64,000 nucleotides of DNA from Methylopila turkensis (lineage in GTDB: Bacteria > Pseudomonadota > Alphaproteobacteria > Rhizobiales > Methylopilaceae), in assembly GCF_027922325.1 (NCBI RefSeq), contig NZ_BSFL01000005.1, positions 186,001 to 250,000 on the forward strand, written 5' to 3'. Shown here one piece after another: positions 56,879 to 64,000 of the stretch. How positions within the stretch are numbered: the stretch's first letter is position 1; every line of letters begins with the position of its first letter. A model generated the notes under the pieces. The model saw only the letters and a list, made by a program, of their open reading frames with translations, was not told where the DNA came from and did no database searches. The position numbers were made by a program, and so were the translations under genes.

Positions 56879-59800
56879 ATGGCCGCCGATCCGCCGCCGG
56901 CGCCGTTCGACGATCTGGTTTCAAAGCCTGAGGCGTCGCTTCGCGCGGCGATCGCGGCGGACGGCCTGCGTCCGGAGCAGGAGCTCGTTCCGGCGCTGTT
57001 CGATCAACTGCGCTGGACGCCGGACGAGGCGGGGCGGACCCGCGCGCTCGCGCTGCGGCTCGTGACGAGGATGCGCGCGCAAACGCCGCCCGGCGGCGTC
57101 GCCGGATTGCTGCGCGCATACGACCTGTCGACGCCGGAAGGCCTCGCGCTGATGCAACTCGCCGAGGCGCTGCTGCGCGTGCCGGACGCCCCGACCCGCG
57201 ACCTGCTGATTCAGGACAAGCTCAGGGGGCGCGACTGGCGGGCGCATCTCGGCCGCGGCCGCCCCTGGTCGGTAAACGCCGCGACGCTCGGCCTGATGAC
57301 GGCGGCCGCGATTTCCGCCGCCGCCGGCTCCGGGAGGACCCCGTCCCTCATCCGCGCGGCCGCCGGGCTTGCGCGGCCGCTGATCCGCTTCGGCGTCGTC
57401 CATGCGGTCCGGCGCGTCGGCGACCATTTCGTCGCGGGACGCGCCATCGACGAGGCGTTGGAGCGGGGACGGGCGAGCGAGGCGAAGGGGTACCTCCACT
57501 CCTACGACATGCTGGGCGAAGCCGCGATGACCGCTGAGGACGCCACGCGCCATCTCGCGACCTACGAGACCGCCATCCACGCGATCGGCAAGGCGTCGGC
57601 GGGCCGGGGCCCCTATGCGGGCCCGGGCGTCTCGATCAAGCTGTCGGCGCTTCATCCGCGATACGAACGCGCCAAGCGCGGGCGCGTCATGGCCGAGCTG
57701 CTGCCGCGCGCGGCGAGGCTCGCCGGTCTCGCGAAAGCCTACGACATCGGGCTCAATGTCGACGCCGAGGAGGCCGACCGGCTGGACCTGTCGCTGGACC
57801 TGTTCGAGGCGCTGGCACTCGACCCGGCGCTCGCGGACTGGCAGGGGCTCGGCTTCGTCGTTCAGGCCTACGGCAAACGGGCCTCGCGGCTGGTCGACTG
57901 GCTGGGTGACCTCGCCGGGCGCTCGCAGCGGCGGCTGATGGTCCGGCTGGTGAAGGGCGCCTACTGGGACGCCGAAATCAAACGCGCCCAGATCGCCGGT
58001 CTGGACGGGTTCAAGGTGTTCACCCGCAAGGAGCACACGGAACTCAGCTACCTCGCCTGCGCCCGCAAGCTTCTAAGCGCGACCGAGCGGCTGTTCCCTC
58101 AGTTCGCCACCCACAACGCTCAGACGGTGGCGGCGGTGCTCGCTATGGCCGGCCCCGGATTCCGGGACGGCGATTACGAGTTTCAGGCGCTCCACGCGAT
58201 GGCCGATCCCGTCTACGCCGCGCTTTCGCAGGAGGGAGAGAAACGGCCGGTCCGCATCTATGCGCCGGTCGGCCCGCATGAGGCGCTCCTCGCCTATCTC
58301 GTTCGAAGGCTGTTGGAAAACGGCGCGAACTCGTCCTTCCTCAACCGCGTCGCCGATGAAACGGAGACGATCGAAGGCCTCGTCGCCGATCCCGTCGCCG
58401 CGGTGTGGGCGCGCGAGCCGCTCGGAGCTCCGCACGAGCGCATCGTCGCTCCGCTCGACCTGTTTGAGCCGGAGCGGCGAAACGCCCGGGGAGTCGATCT
58501 CGTCGACGATCGCGCTCTCGATGATTTTGCGGCGGCCGCACGGAAAGGCGCCGCCGCTCCTTTGCGCGCGAAGCCAACGGGCGCAACGGAGGCGGCGACT
58601 TGCAGGCCGGTCGTGAACCCCGCGGATCGAAGGGACGTCGTGGGCTACGTGGCGGACGCGGCGCCCGCCGACATTGAGCGCGCTCTGGCGCTGGCGTCGT
58701 CGACGGGCTGGCGTCGAACGCCCGTGTCCGAGAGGGCCGCGCGCCTGCGCGCGGCCGCCGACGCGATGGAGCGCGAGCTTCCGGGGCTGGCGGGCCTGAT
58801 CGTGCGGGAGGCGGGCAAGACGGTCCCGAACGCGGTCGCCGAGGTCCGCGAGGCGGTCGACTTCCTCCGTTACTACGCTGTCGAGGCCGAGCGCCGTCTT
58901 CGCGATGCGGAGCCCATCGGGGTCGGGGCCTGCGTCAGCCCGTGGAACTTTCCGCTCGCGATCTTCACCGGGCAGGTGGCGGCGGCGCTCGCCGCGGGGA
59001 ACGCGGTGGTCGCGAAACCCGCGGAGGAGACGCCGCTGACCGCAGCTTGGGCCACGCGCTTGTTGCACGAGGCCGGCGTGCCCGAGGACGCGCTTCATCT
59101 CGTCACCGGGGATGGCAAGGTCGGCGCGGCGCTGGTTTCGGACGCGCGCGTGGAGGCGGTCGTGTTCACGGGCTCGATCGAGGCCGCGCGCAGCATTCAG
59201 CGCGCGCTCGTGGGGCGCCGGACGCGCGACGGCCGGCCGGCTCCGTTCATCGCCGAAACCGGCGGGCAGAACGCGATGGTCGTCGATTCGACCGCTCTGC
59301 CCGAACAGGTGGTGGCGGACGTCCTTCAGTCGGCCTTCGATTCGTCGGGACAGCGCTGTTCGGCGCTGAGGGCGCTGTTCCTGCAGGACGAGATCGCAGA
59401 CCGCACACTGCGGATGCTGAAGGGCGCCTTCCAAGAACTCGAGGTGGGCCGGCCCGACAGGCTGTCGACCGACATCGGCCCGGTCATCACGCAAGAGGCG
59501 CGCGAACGGATCGAGGCGCATGTGGCGGCGATGCGGGCGCGGGGCGCGCGGATCGACCGGCTGCCTCTTCCCGCCGCAGCGAAGGACGGCCGCTTCGTCG
59601 CGCCGACGATCATCGAGATCGCGCGCCTCGCCGATCTGGAGCGCGAGGTGTTCGGACCGGTCCTGCACGTGCTGCGCTACGACGCCCGCGATCTCGACCG
59701 CGTCGTCGACGCCGTCAACGCCACCGGTTACGCGCTAACCTTCGGGCTGCACAGCCGTATCGACGAAACGGCGGCGCGGGTGGTCGAGCGGGCGGCGGCC

Positions 59801-60523
59801 GGCAACGTCTACGTAAACCGCAACATCGTCGGCGCCGTCGTCGGCTCGCAGCCTTTCGGCGGCTCGGGCCTCTCGGGAACGGGTCCCAAGGCGGGAGGCC
59901 CGCATTACCTGCGCCGGCTTTGCGCCTTCGCTTCCGATCCCGTCCCCGCCGCCTCCGCGGTCACGGGAGGAGCAGTCAACGCCTACTCGGACTGGCTCGC
60001 GATCGAGGGACTGGACCCGTCGGCGATCCTCGCTCGTGTGCGGGGGCTGGACGTCCCGATTGGAGCCATGGGCGACCTGCCGGGGCCCGTCGGCGAGTGC
60101 AATCGATACGAGATGGCGGCTTGCGGCCATGCGCTGACCCGGGCGGAAGACGAGAGCGAGCAACTCGCGCAGGTGGCGGCCGTGCTGGCCGCCGGCGGCG
60201 TCGCGATCGTGGAGGTCCGGTCACCGGCTGCGGCGCGGCTGGCGGGGCTACCGGACGGCCTCGCGCCCAGCGTGCGCATCGTCGAGGAATGGCGGAAGGC
60301 CGAGATCGCCTCGGCCCTGTTTCAGGGCAGAGATGACGCGCTGACAAAGCTGCAGAGCGAGCTTTCCGAGCTGCCGGGCGCGGTCACGACGGTCCATGTG
60401 GCGACCGCCGGTGCGGCCGATGGGAAGCTTCGTTACGACGTGACGGCCCTGCTGCGGGAGCGTTCGGTTTCGATCAACACGGCCGCGGCCGGCGGAAACG
60501 CGGAACTTATGGCGCGAGCCTGA
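56879..60523 (+). CDS. putA: bifunctional proline dehydrogenase / L-glutamate-gamma-semialdehyde dehydrogenase PutA
   Basis: A 1214-residue enzyme that oxidises proline to glutamate. The FAD-binding proline dehydrogenase domain (about 170-490) has GVSIKLSALHPRYERAK and RLVKGAYWDAEIKRAQ. The aldehyde dehydrogenase domain (about 570-1030) has SPWNFPLAIFTGQVAAAL, Glu793 in AETGGQ and the catalytic Cys827 in SGQRCSAL. A C-terminal extension of about 180 residues follows. It lacks the N-terminal ribbon-helix-helix DNA-binding domain of E. coli PutA and therefore should not be an autoregulator. The ATG at 56879 is preceded by a GGAG site. Confidence 0.95.
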   Translation: MAADPPPAPFDDLVSKPEASLRAAIAADGLRPEQELVPALFDQLRWTPDEAGRTRALALRLVTRMRAQTPPGGVAGLLRAYDLSTPEGLALMQLAEALLRVPDAPTRDLLIQDKLRGRDWRAHLGRGRPWSVNAATLGLMTAAAISAAAGSGRTPSLIRAAAGLARPLIRFGVVHAVRRVGDHFVAGRAIDEALERGRASEAKGYLHSYDMLGEAAMTAEDATRHLATYETAIHAIGKASAGRGPYAGPGVSIKLSALHPRYERAKRGRVMAELLPRAARLAGLAKAYDIGLNVDAEEADRLDLSLDLFEALALDPALADWQGLGFVVQAYGKRASRLVDWLGDLAGRSQRRLMVRLVKGAYWDAEIKRAQIAGLDGFKVFTRKEHTELSYLACARKLLSATERLFPQFATHNAQTVAAVLAMAGPGFRDGDYEFQALHAMADPVYAALSQEGEKRPVRIYAPVGPHEALLAYLVRRLLENGANSSFLNRVADETETIEGLVADPVAAVWAREPLGAPHERIVAPLDLFEPERRNARGVDLVDDRALDDFAAAARKGAAAPLRAKPTGATEAATCRPVVNPADRRDVVGYVADAAPADIERALALASSTGWRRTPVSERAARLRAAADAMERELPGLAGLIVREAGKTVPNAVAEVREAVDFLRYYAVEAERRLRDAEPIGVGACVSPWNFPLAIFTGQVAAALAAGNAVVAKPAEETPLTAAWATRLLHEAGVPEDALHLVTGDGKVGAALVSDARVEAVVFTGSIEAARSIQRALVGRRTRDGRPAPFIAETGGQNAMVVDSTALPEQVVADVLQSAFDSSGQRCSALRALFLQDEIADRTLRMLKGAFQELEVGRPDRLSTDIGPVITQEARERIEAHVAAMRARGARIDRLPLPAAAKDGRFVAPTIIEIARLADLEREVFGPVLHVLRYDARDLDRVVDAVNATGYALTFGLHSRIDETAARVVERAAAGNVYVNRNIVGAVVGSQPFGGSGLSGTGPKAGGPHYLRRLCAFASDPVPAASAVTGGAVNAYSDWLAIEGLDPSAILARVRGLDVPIGAMGDLPGPVGECNRYEMAACGHALTRAEDESEQLAQVAAVLAAGGVAIVEVRSPAAARLAGLPDGLAPSVRIVEEWRKAEIASALFQGRDDALTKLQSELSELPGAVTTVHVATAGAADGKLRYDVTALLRERSVSINTAAAGGNAELMARA

Positions 60524-60587
60524 CGCTTCGCGTGGTCGACGCGACCGCCGGGACCCACAAGCGCCGGCCCCGACGGTTCGGTCGAAC

Positions 60588-60671
60588 TCAGCTCAGATAG
60601 CCCAGAAACCAGAGGATCAGGATGATCGGCAGCGGGATTCCGATCAGCCAGAGCAATCCGCCTTTGAACAT
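60588..60671 (-). CDS. 27-residue single-helix membrane peptide
   Basis: The reverse strand reads MFKGGLLWLIGIPLPIILIL followed by WFLGYLS and a stop: one continuous membrane helix with a Pro kink and few charged residues. The ATG at 60671 is preceded by AGGAGG with 5 bases spacing (AGGAGGACACC-ATG), a very strong ribosome site that supports real translation. Similar tiny hydrophobic proteins exist in rhizobial-type bacteria. It lies downstream of putA on the opposite strand, upstream of nothing in its own direction except the ndh gene that precedes it. The function is unknown. Confidence 0.72.
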   Translation of the reverse strand: MFKGGLLWLIGIPLPIILILWFLGYLS

Positions 60672-60744
60672 GGTGTCCTCCTGCAGTCGCGCAGCGGAGT
60701 AACCCGCGGCGCGAACGCGAGGTTCCATCCCGGCAAGGCCTGGC

Positions 60745-62031
60745 TCAAAGCTGGTCCTTCTGGTCGGTGATCAGGCGGGCGCCGCGCTGGAAGGTGGCGA
60801 AGTCCCACGCCCACTTGAAGGCGACGGCGATGCGGTGCCGCGCTCCGATGAGGAAGTAGATGTGGGCGACGCACCACAGCAGCCAGGCCGCGAAGCCGCG
60901 CATGTTCATGAACGGCAACTGCACCACGGCGGCCTTGCGCCCGATCGTGGCGAAGTCGCCCTGATGCTTGTAGGCGAACGGCGGCGGCGGAACGGCCTCT
61001 CGGGCCCGGCAGGCGATGACGTCCGCGACGTAGGCGCCCATCTGCTTGGCGGCGGGCGCGACGCCGGGCACGGGCTGGCCGTTTGGACGCATCACAGCGG
61101 CGGTGTCGCCGATGACGAAGATATCGGGTTGGCCGGGCACGGACAGGTCGGGGCCCACGACGACGCGGCCGGCGCGGTCGCGCTCCGCGCTGATCCACTC
61201 GCCCGCCGGCGAGGCGACGACGCCGGCCGCCCAGACGATCGTCGCGGCGTCGAGCCGGCCGCTTTCGAGGTCGACGCCGGCGGCGTCGCAGTTGGTGACG
61301 CGTGTGTTCACGCGCACGTCGACGCCCATCTTCTCGAGCGCCGTCTTGGTGTAGTTCGACAGATCCTCGGGGAAGGCTGGCAGCACGCGCGGGCCGGCCT
61401 CGATCAGGATGACCTTGGCGGTACGCGGATCGATCAGCCGGAAATCGGCCGGCATCACCTTCTTCGCCACCTCGACGATCGCGCCCGCCAGCTCCACGCC
61501 GGTCGGTCCGGCGCCGACGATCGCGAAGGTCAGCAGCCGCTCGCGCTCGGCCGGGTCGGCGGCGAGCTCGGCGCGCTCGAAAGCCATCAGCAACCGCCGG
61601 CGGATGACGGTCGCGTCCTCGATCCGCTTCATGCCCGGCGCGACCGGGGCCCAGTCGTCGCGGCCGAAATAGGAATGTGTCGCGCCGGTCGCGAGCACCA
61701 ACTCGTCGTAGGGCAGCGTGACGGTGTCCGCGACGACCTTCCGGTTCGCGACGTCGACGCTCGTGACGGCGCCGAGCAGAACGCGGGCGTTGGCCTGGTC
61801 CTTCAGCACATGGCGGATCGGCCACGCGATGTCGGCCGGCGACAGCTCGGCGGTCGCGACCTGGTACAGCAGCGGCTGGAAGCAGTGGTAGTTGTGCCGG
61901 TCGAGCACGGTCACGTCCACGTCCGCCTTGGCGAGCCCGCGGGCGACCGTCAGGCCGCCGAAACCGGCGCCGACGATCACCACCTTGCGGCGGCGCTTCG
62001 GGGTTTCGGGAACGGGAGTCGTGTCGGTCAT
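60745..62031 (-). CDS. ndh: type II NADH:quinone oxidoreductase (NDH-2)
   Basis: A 428-residue flavoprotein with two dinucleotide-binding motifs: VVIVGAGFGGLTVARGLA for FAD near residue 17 and FAIVGAGPTGVELAGAI for NADH near residue 175. The quinone-site-type segment HNYHCFQPLLYQVATAELSP follows the first motif, and a hydrophobic C-terminal part (about 370-400) should attach it to the inner membrane. NDH-2 oxidises NADH without proton pumping. The ATG at 62031 gives the normal N-terminus; a long frame extending upstream is rejected. It is divergent from the thioredoxin gene. Confidence 0.93.
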   Translation of the reverse strand: MTDTTPVPETPKRRRKVVIVGAGFGGLTVARGLAKADVDVTVLDRHNYHCFQPLLYQVATAELSPADIAWPIRHVLKDQANARVLLGAVTSVDVANRKVVADTVTLPYDELVLATGATHSYFGRDDWAPVAPGMKRIEDATVIRRRLLMAFERAELAADPAERERLLTFAIVGAGPTGVELAGAIVEVAKKVMPADFRLIDPRTAKVILIEAGPRVLPAFPEDLSNYTKTALEKMGVDVRVNTRVTNCDAAGVDLESGRLDAATIVWAAGVVASPAGEWISAERDRAGRVVVGPDLSVPGQPDIFVIGDTAAVMRPNGQPVPGVAPAAKQMGAYVADVIACRAREAVPPPPFAYKHQGDFATIGRKAAVVQLPFMNMRGFAAWLLWCVAHIYFLIGARHRIAVAFKWAWDFATFQRGARLITDQKDQL

Positions 62032-62205
62032 GAGGAGCGCATCCTTTTCGACTGGTCTGGCTGCTTGTCTAGCACGCTTCCAGTTCGCGCCGGCCGTCCC
62101 GGCGCCGCGACCATGTGACGTCTCGGGGGCCGGCCGCGATTTGCAATCGCGCTCGCCTTCCCCCATCTGTGACGCCGACAGCGCCGCCGCATCGAGGACA
62201 ATCGC

Positions 62206-63114
62206 ATGACGTTCGCAGCCGGGGCTACGCCCGCCGCCGCCACTGACGGCCTGATCGTCGCCACCACCACGCAGAGCTTCATGACCGACGTGGTGCAGGC
62301 CTCGAACGCCGTGCCGGTGCTCGTGGACTTCTGGGCGCCGTGGTGCGGGCCGTGCCGGCAGTTGACCCCCGTGCTGGAAAAGGTGGTTAAGGCCGCGCAA
62401 GGCAAGGTTAAGCTTGCGACAATGAACATCGACGAGCACCCGGCGATCGCGGGCCAGCTCGGCATCCAGTCGATCCCGGCCGTCATCGCCTTCACCCGCG
62501 GCCAGCCGGTCGACGGCTTCATGGGCGCGCTTCCCGAAGCGCAGGTGAAGGCCTTCGTCGAGCGTCTCGTGGGCGGCGCGGTCGGCGACGAAGAGGCCGA
62601 CGTGCTTGCGGAGGCCGAGGCCGCGCTCGAGGCCGGCGACTCCGCCTTCGCCGCCGAGGCCTTCGCCGCCATCCTCGCCGAGGAGCCGGACAACCTCGCG
62701 GCGCTTGCCGGCCTCGCCAAAGTCCGGCTCGCCATGGGCGATCTCGAAGGCGCCAAGGGCATGCTCGCCGCGGTCCCGCCCGCCAAGGCCTCCGATCCCG
62801 CGATCGCCGGCGTGCAGGCCCAGATCGATCTCGCCGAGAAGGCCGCCGCCGTCGGCGACCTCGCTCCGCTCGAGGCGCGGATCGCCGCCGATCCGCTCGA
62901 CCACCAGGCCCGCTTCGACCTCGCGGTCGGTCTCGCCGCCGCCGGCTACCGCAAGGAGGCCGTCGCCCACCTGCTGGAGATCGTCCGCAAGGACCGCGCC
63001 TGGAACGACGACGGCGCGCGCAAGGAGCTCGTCGGGCTGTTCGAGGCCTGGGGGCCGAAGGACGAGCACACGATCGCGGGCCGAAAGCGCCTGTCGTCGC
63101 TGCTGTTCTCGTGA
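62206..63114 (+). CDS. cnoX: thioredoxin-TPR protein (CnoX/YbbN-like)
   Basis: A 302-residue protein with an N-terminal thioredoxin domain (about 20-125) carrying the active site FWAPWCGPCRQLTPVLE, and C-terminal TPR-like helices (about 130-300, AGDSAFAAEAFAAILAEEPD). The E. coli homologue is a redox-regulated chaperone (chaperedoxin) that hands clients to DnaK and GroEL; it lacks a full CxxC, whereas this protein keeps both cysteines and may be redox active. The ATG at 62206 is in the expected place. A LON-domain gene follows after 11 bases. Confidence 0.9.
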   Translation: MTFAAGATPAAATDGLIVATTTQSFMTDVVQASNAVPVLVDFWAPWCGPCRQLTPVLEKVVKAAQGKVKLATMNIDEHPAIAGQLGIQSIPAVIAFTRGQPVDGFMGALPEAQVKAFVERLVGGAVGDEEADVLAEAEAALEAGDSAFAAEAFAAILAEEPDNLAALAGLAKVRLAMGDLEGAKGMLAAVPPAKASDPAIAGVQAQIDLAEKAAAVGDLAPLEARIAADPLDHQARFDLAVGLAAAGYRKEAVAHLLEIVRKDRAWNDDGARKELVGLFEAWGPKDEHTIAGRKRLSSLLFS

Positions 63115-63125
63115 CAGGTTAGGCC

Positions 63126-63797
63126 ATGGCCTCCAACGTCATCTACCACAAGATCGACGAACTGCCGGGCGTGATCCCGGTGTTCCCCCTGCGCGCCGCG
63201 CTGCTGCTGCCGCGGGGCGAGATGCCGCTCAACGTCTTCGAGCCGCGCTACCTCGCCATGATCGAGGACGCCCTCCGCGGCGGCCGCATCATCGGGCTGA
63301 TCCAGCCCGATCCCGAGGAGGCCGAGGACGCCGAGCGGCCCCTGCTGGTGCAGGTCGGCTGCGCCGGGCGGCTGACCGCCTTCGCCGAGACCGGCGACGG
63401 TCGCTACCTCGTGACCTTGACCGGGGTCGCGCGCTTCCGCCTGGCCGAAGAGCTGAAGGTCAAGACGCCCTACCGTCAGGTGCGCGCGGCGTTCGAGGAG
63501 TTTGCGATCGACCTCGCGCCGGGCGAAGGCCAGGAGGACGTCGACCGCGAGGCGTTGCTCAAGACGCTGAAGGACTATCTGGCCGCCAACAATCTCGAGG
63601 CGGACTGGGACGGCATCCGCCGCGCCCCCAACGAGGCGCTGGTCAACGCGCTCGCGATGATGAGCCCGTTCGGGCCGCGCGAGAAGCAGGCGCTGCTTGA
63701 AGCTTCGGATCTCAAGGCCCGCGCTGAGATCCTGGTCGCCGTGACCGAGATGGAGCTGGCCCGTGCGCGCGGCGACGCGAGCTCGTCCCTGCAATGA
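63126..63797 (+). CDS. LON N-terminal domain (substrate-binding) protein
   Basis: A 223-residue protein made of the N-terminal domain of the Lon protease without ATPase or peptidase parts. [20 protein letters not shown] and [20 protein letters not shown] are the start of that domain. It may select or present substrates in proteolysis. The stop overlaps the ATG of the Trm112-like gene (ATGA), and the gene follows the thioredoxin-TPR gene, an order shared by many alphaproteobacteria. Confidence 0.92.
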   Translation: MASNVIYHKIDELPGVIPVFPLRAALLLPRGEMPLNVFEPRYLAMIEDALRGGRIIGLIQPDPEEAEDAERPLLVQVGCAGRLTAFAETGDGRYLVTLTGVARFRLAEELKVKTPYRQVRAAFEEFAIDLAPGEGQEDVDREALLKTLKDYLAANNLEADWDGIRRAPNEALVNALAMMSPFGPREKQALLEASDLKARAEILVAVTEMELARARGDASSSLQ

Positions 63798-64000
63798 CCG
63801 ACGCGACCGAAGACGCCCGCCGCCCGAGCGGGGTCGATCCGAAGCTGCTCGAGATCCTGGTCTGCCCGCTGACCAAGGCGACCCTGACCTACGACGCCGA
63901 GCGGCAGGAGCTGATCTCGAAGCCGGCCAAGCTCGCCTATCCGATCCGCGACGGCATCCCGATCATGCTGCCCGACGAGGCGCGCCCGATCGAGGATTGA
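63794..64000 (+). CDS. Trm112-family small protein
   Basis: A 68-residue protein with the Trm112/YcaR pattern ([20 protein letters not shown] and [18 protein letters not shown]). In eukaryotes Trm112 activates methyltransferases; bacterial homologues also partner methyltransferases in a few studied cases. Only one Cys of the zinc-binding set is visible (VCPLT), so metal binding is uncertain. The start overlaps the LON-domain stop by 4 bases, and the stop codon is the last three bases of the window, so the gene is complete. Confidence 0.92.
   Translation: MTDATEDARRPSGVDPKLLEILVCPLTKATLTYDAERQELISKPAKLAYPIRDGIPIMLPDEARPIED

Overview
The window is GC-rich, densely packed DNA from an alphaproteobacterium, most likely of the order Hyphomicrobiales (Rhizobiales). 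This is inferred from lineage-typical genes and orders: an hsp20–DUF1150 pair, DUF2794, a short DEDDy nuclease of NrnC type, an FzlA-like GST-fold protein, the lptC-lptA-lptB-rpoN-hpf-ptsN order, and an imuA-imuB-dnaE2 mutagenesis cassette with an alphaproteobacterial LexA box (GTTC-N7-GTTC). The genus cannot be fixed from the sequence.

Positions 1-17000 look accessory. After a truncated MFS transporter gene comes a Gabija-type anti-phage pair (gajA, gajB). Convergent to it is a translationally coupled SOS operon, imuA-imuB-dnaE2 plus a metallophosphoesterase. Next is a tightly overlapping four-gene operon: a small HTH-like protein, an AAA+ ATPase (IetA-like), an S8 subtilase (IetS-like) and a protein of unknown function. 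The last gene of this part encodes a ParB-fold-like protein and is bracketed by imperfect repeats of GACTC-N5-TTCTGA.

Positions 17100-46200 are mostly core genome: envelope and stress proteins (PhnA-like, CsbD), a PAS-LuxR regulator, nhaA, queG, fzlA and uppP. uppP is followed by a catalytically degenerate ABC ATPase. Then come hsp20, with a heat-shock promoter and a candidate ROSE-type RNA thermometer, and the ptsN-hpf-rpoN-lptBAC-nrnC block. A tRNA-Leu(CAG), the ccm cytochrome c maturation genes (split by a PepSY gene), acnA, an amino acid permease and an exported methyltransferase complete this part.

Positions 46500-48600 form a small, more AT-rich insert: a protein of unknown function, an XRE-ImmA/IrrE regulator-protease and a decayed transposase that resembles the IS1595 family. 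The rest, 48700-64000, is again core: DUF2794, RidA, leuD, a sulfotransferase-like protein, thpR, an aldo/keto reductase, the tesA/ybbA/ybbP-type set, putA, a 27-residue membrane peptide, NDH-2, a thioredoxin-TPR protein, a LON-domain protein and a Trm112-like protein.

Most novel candidates: the four-gene IetAS variant, the repeat-flanked ParB-like gene, the phosphoesterase in the SOS operon, the degenerate ABC ATPase behind uppP, and the doubly heat-controlled hsp20. All functional statements are read from motifs and context; no database search was run.
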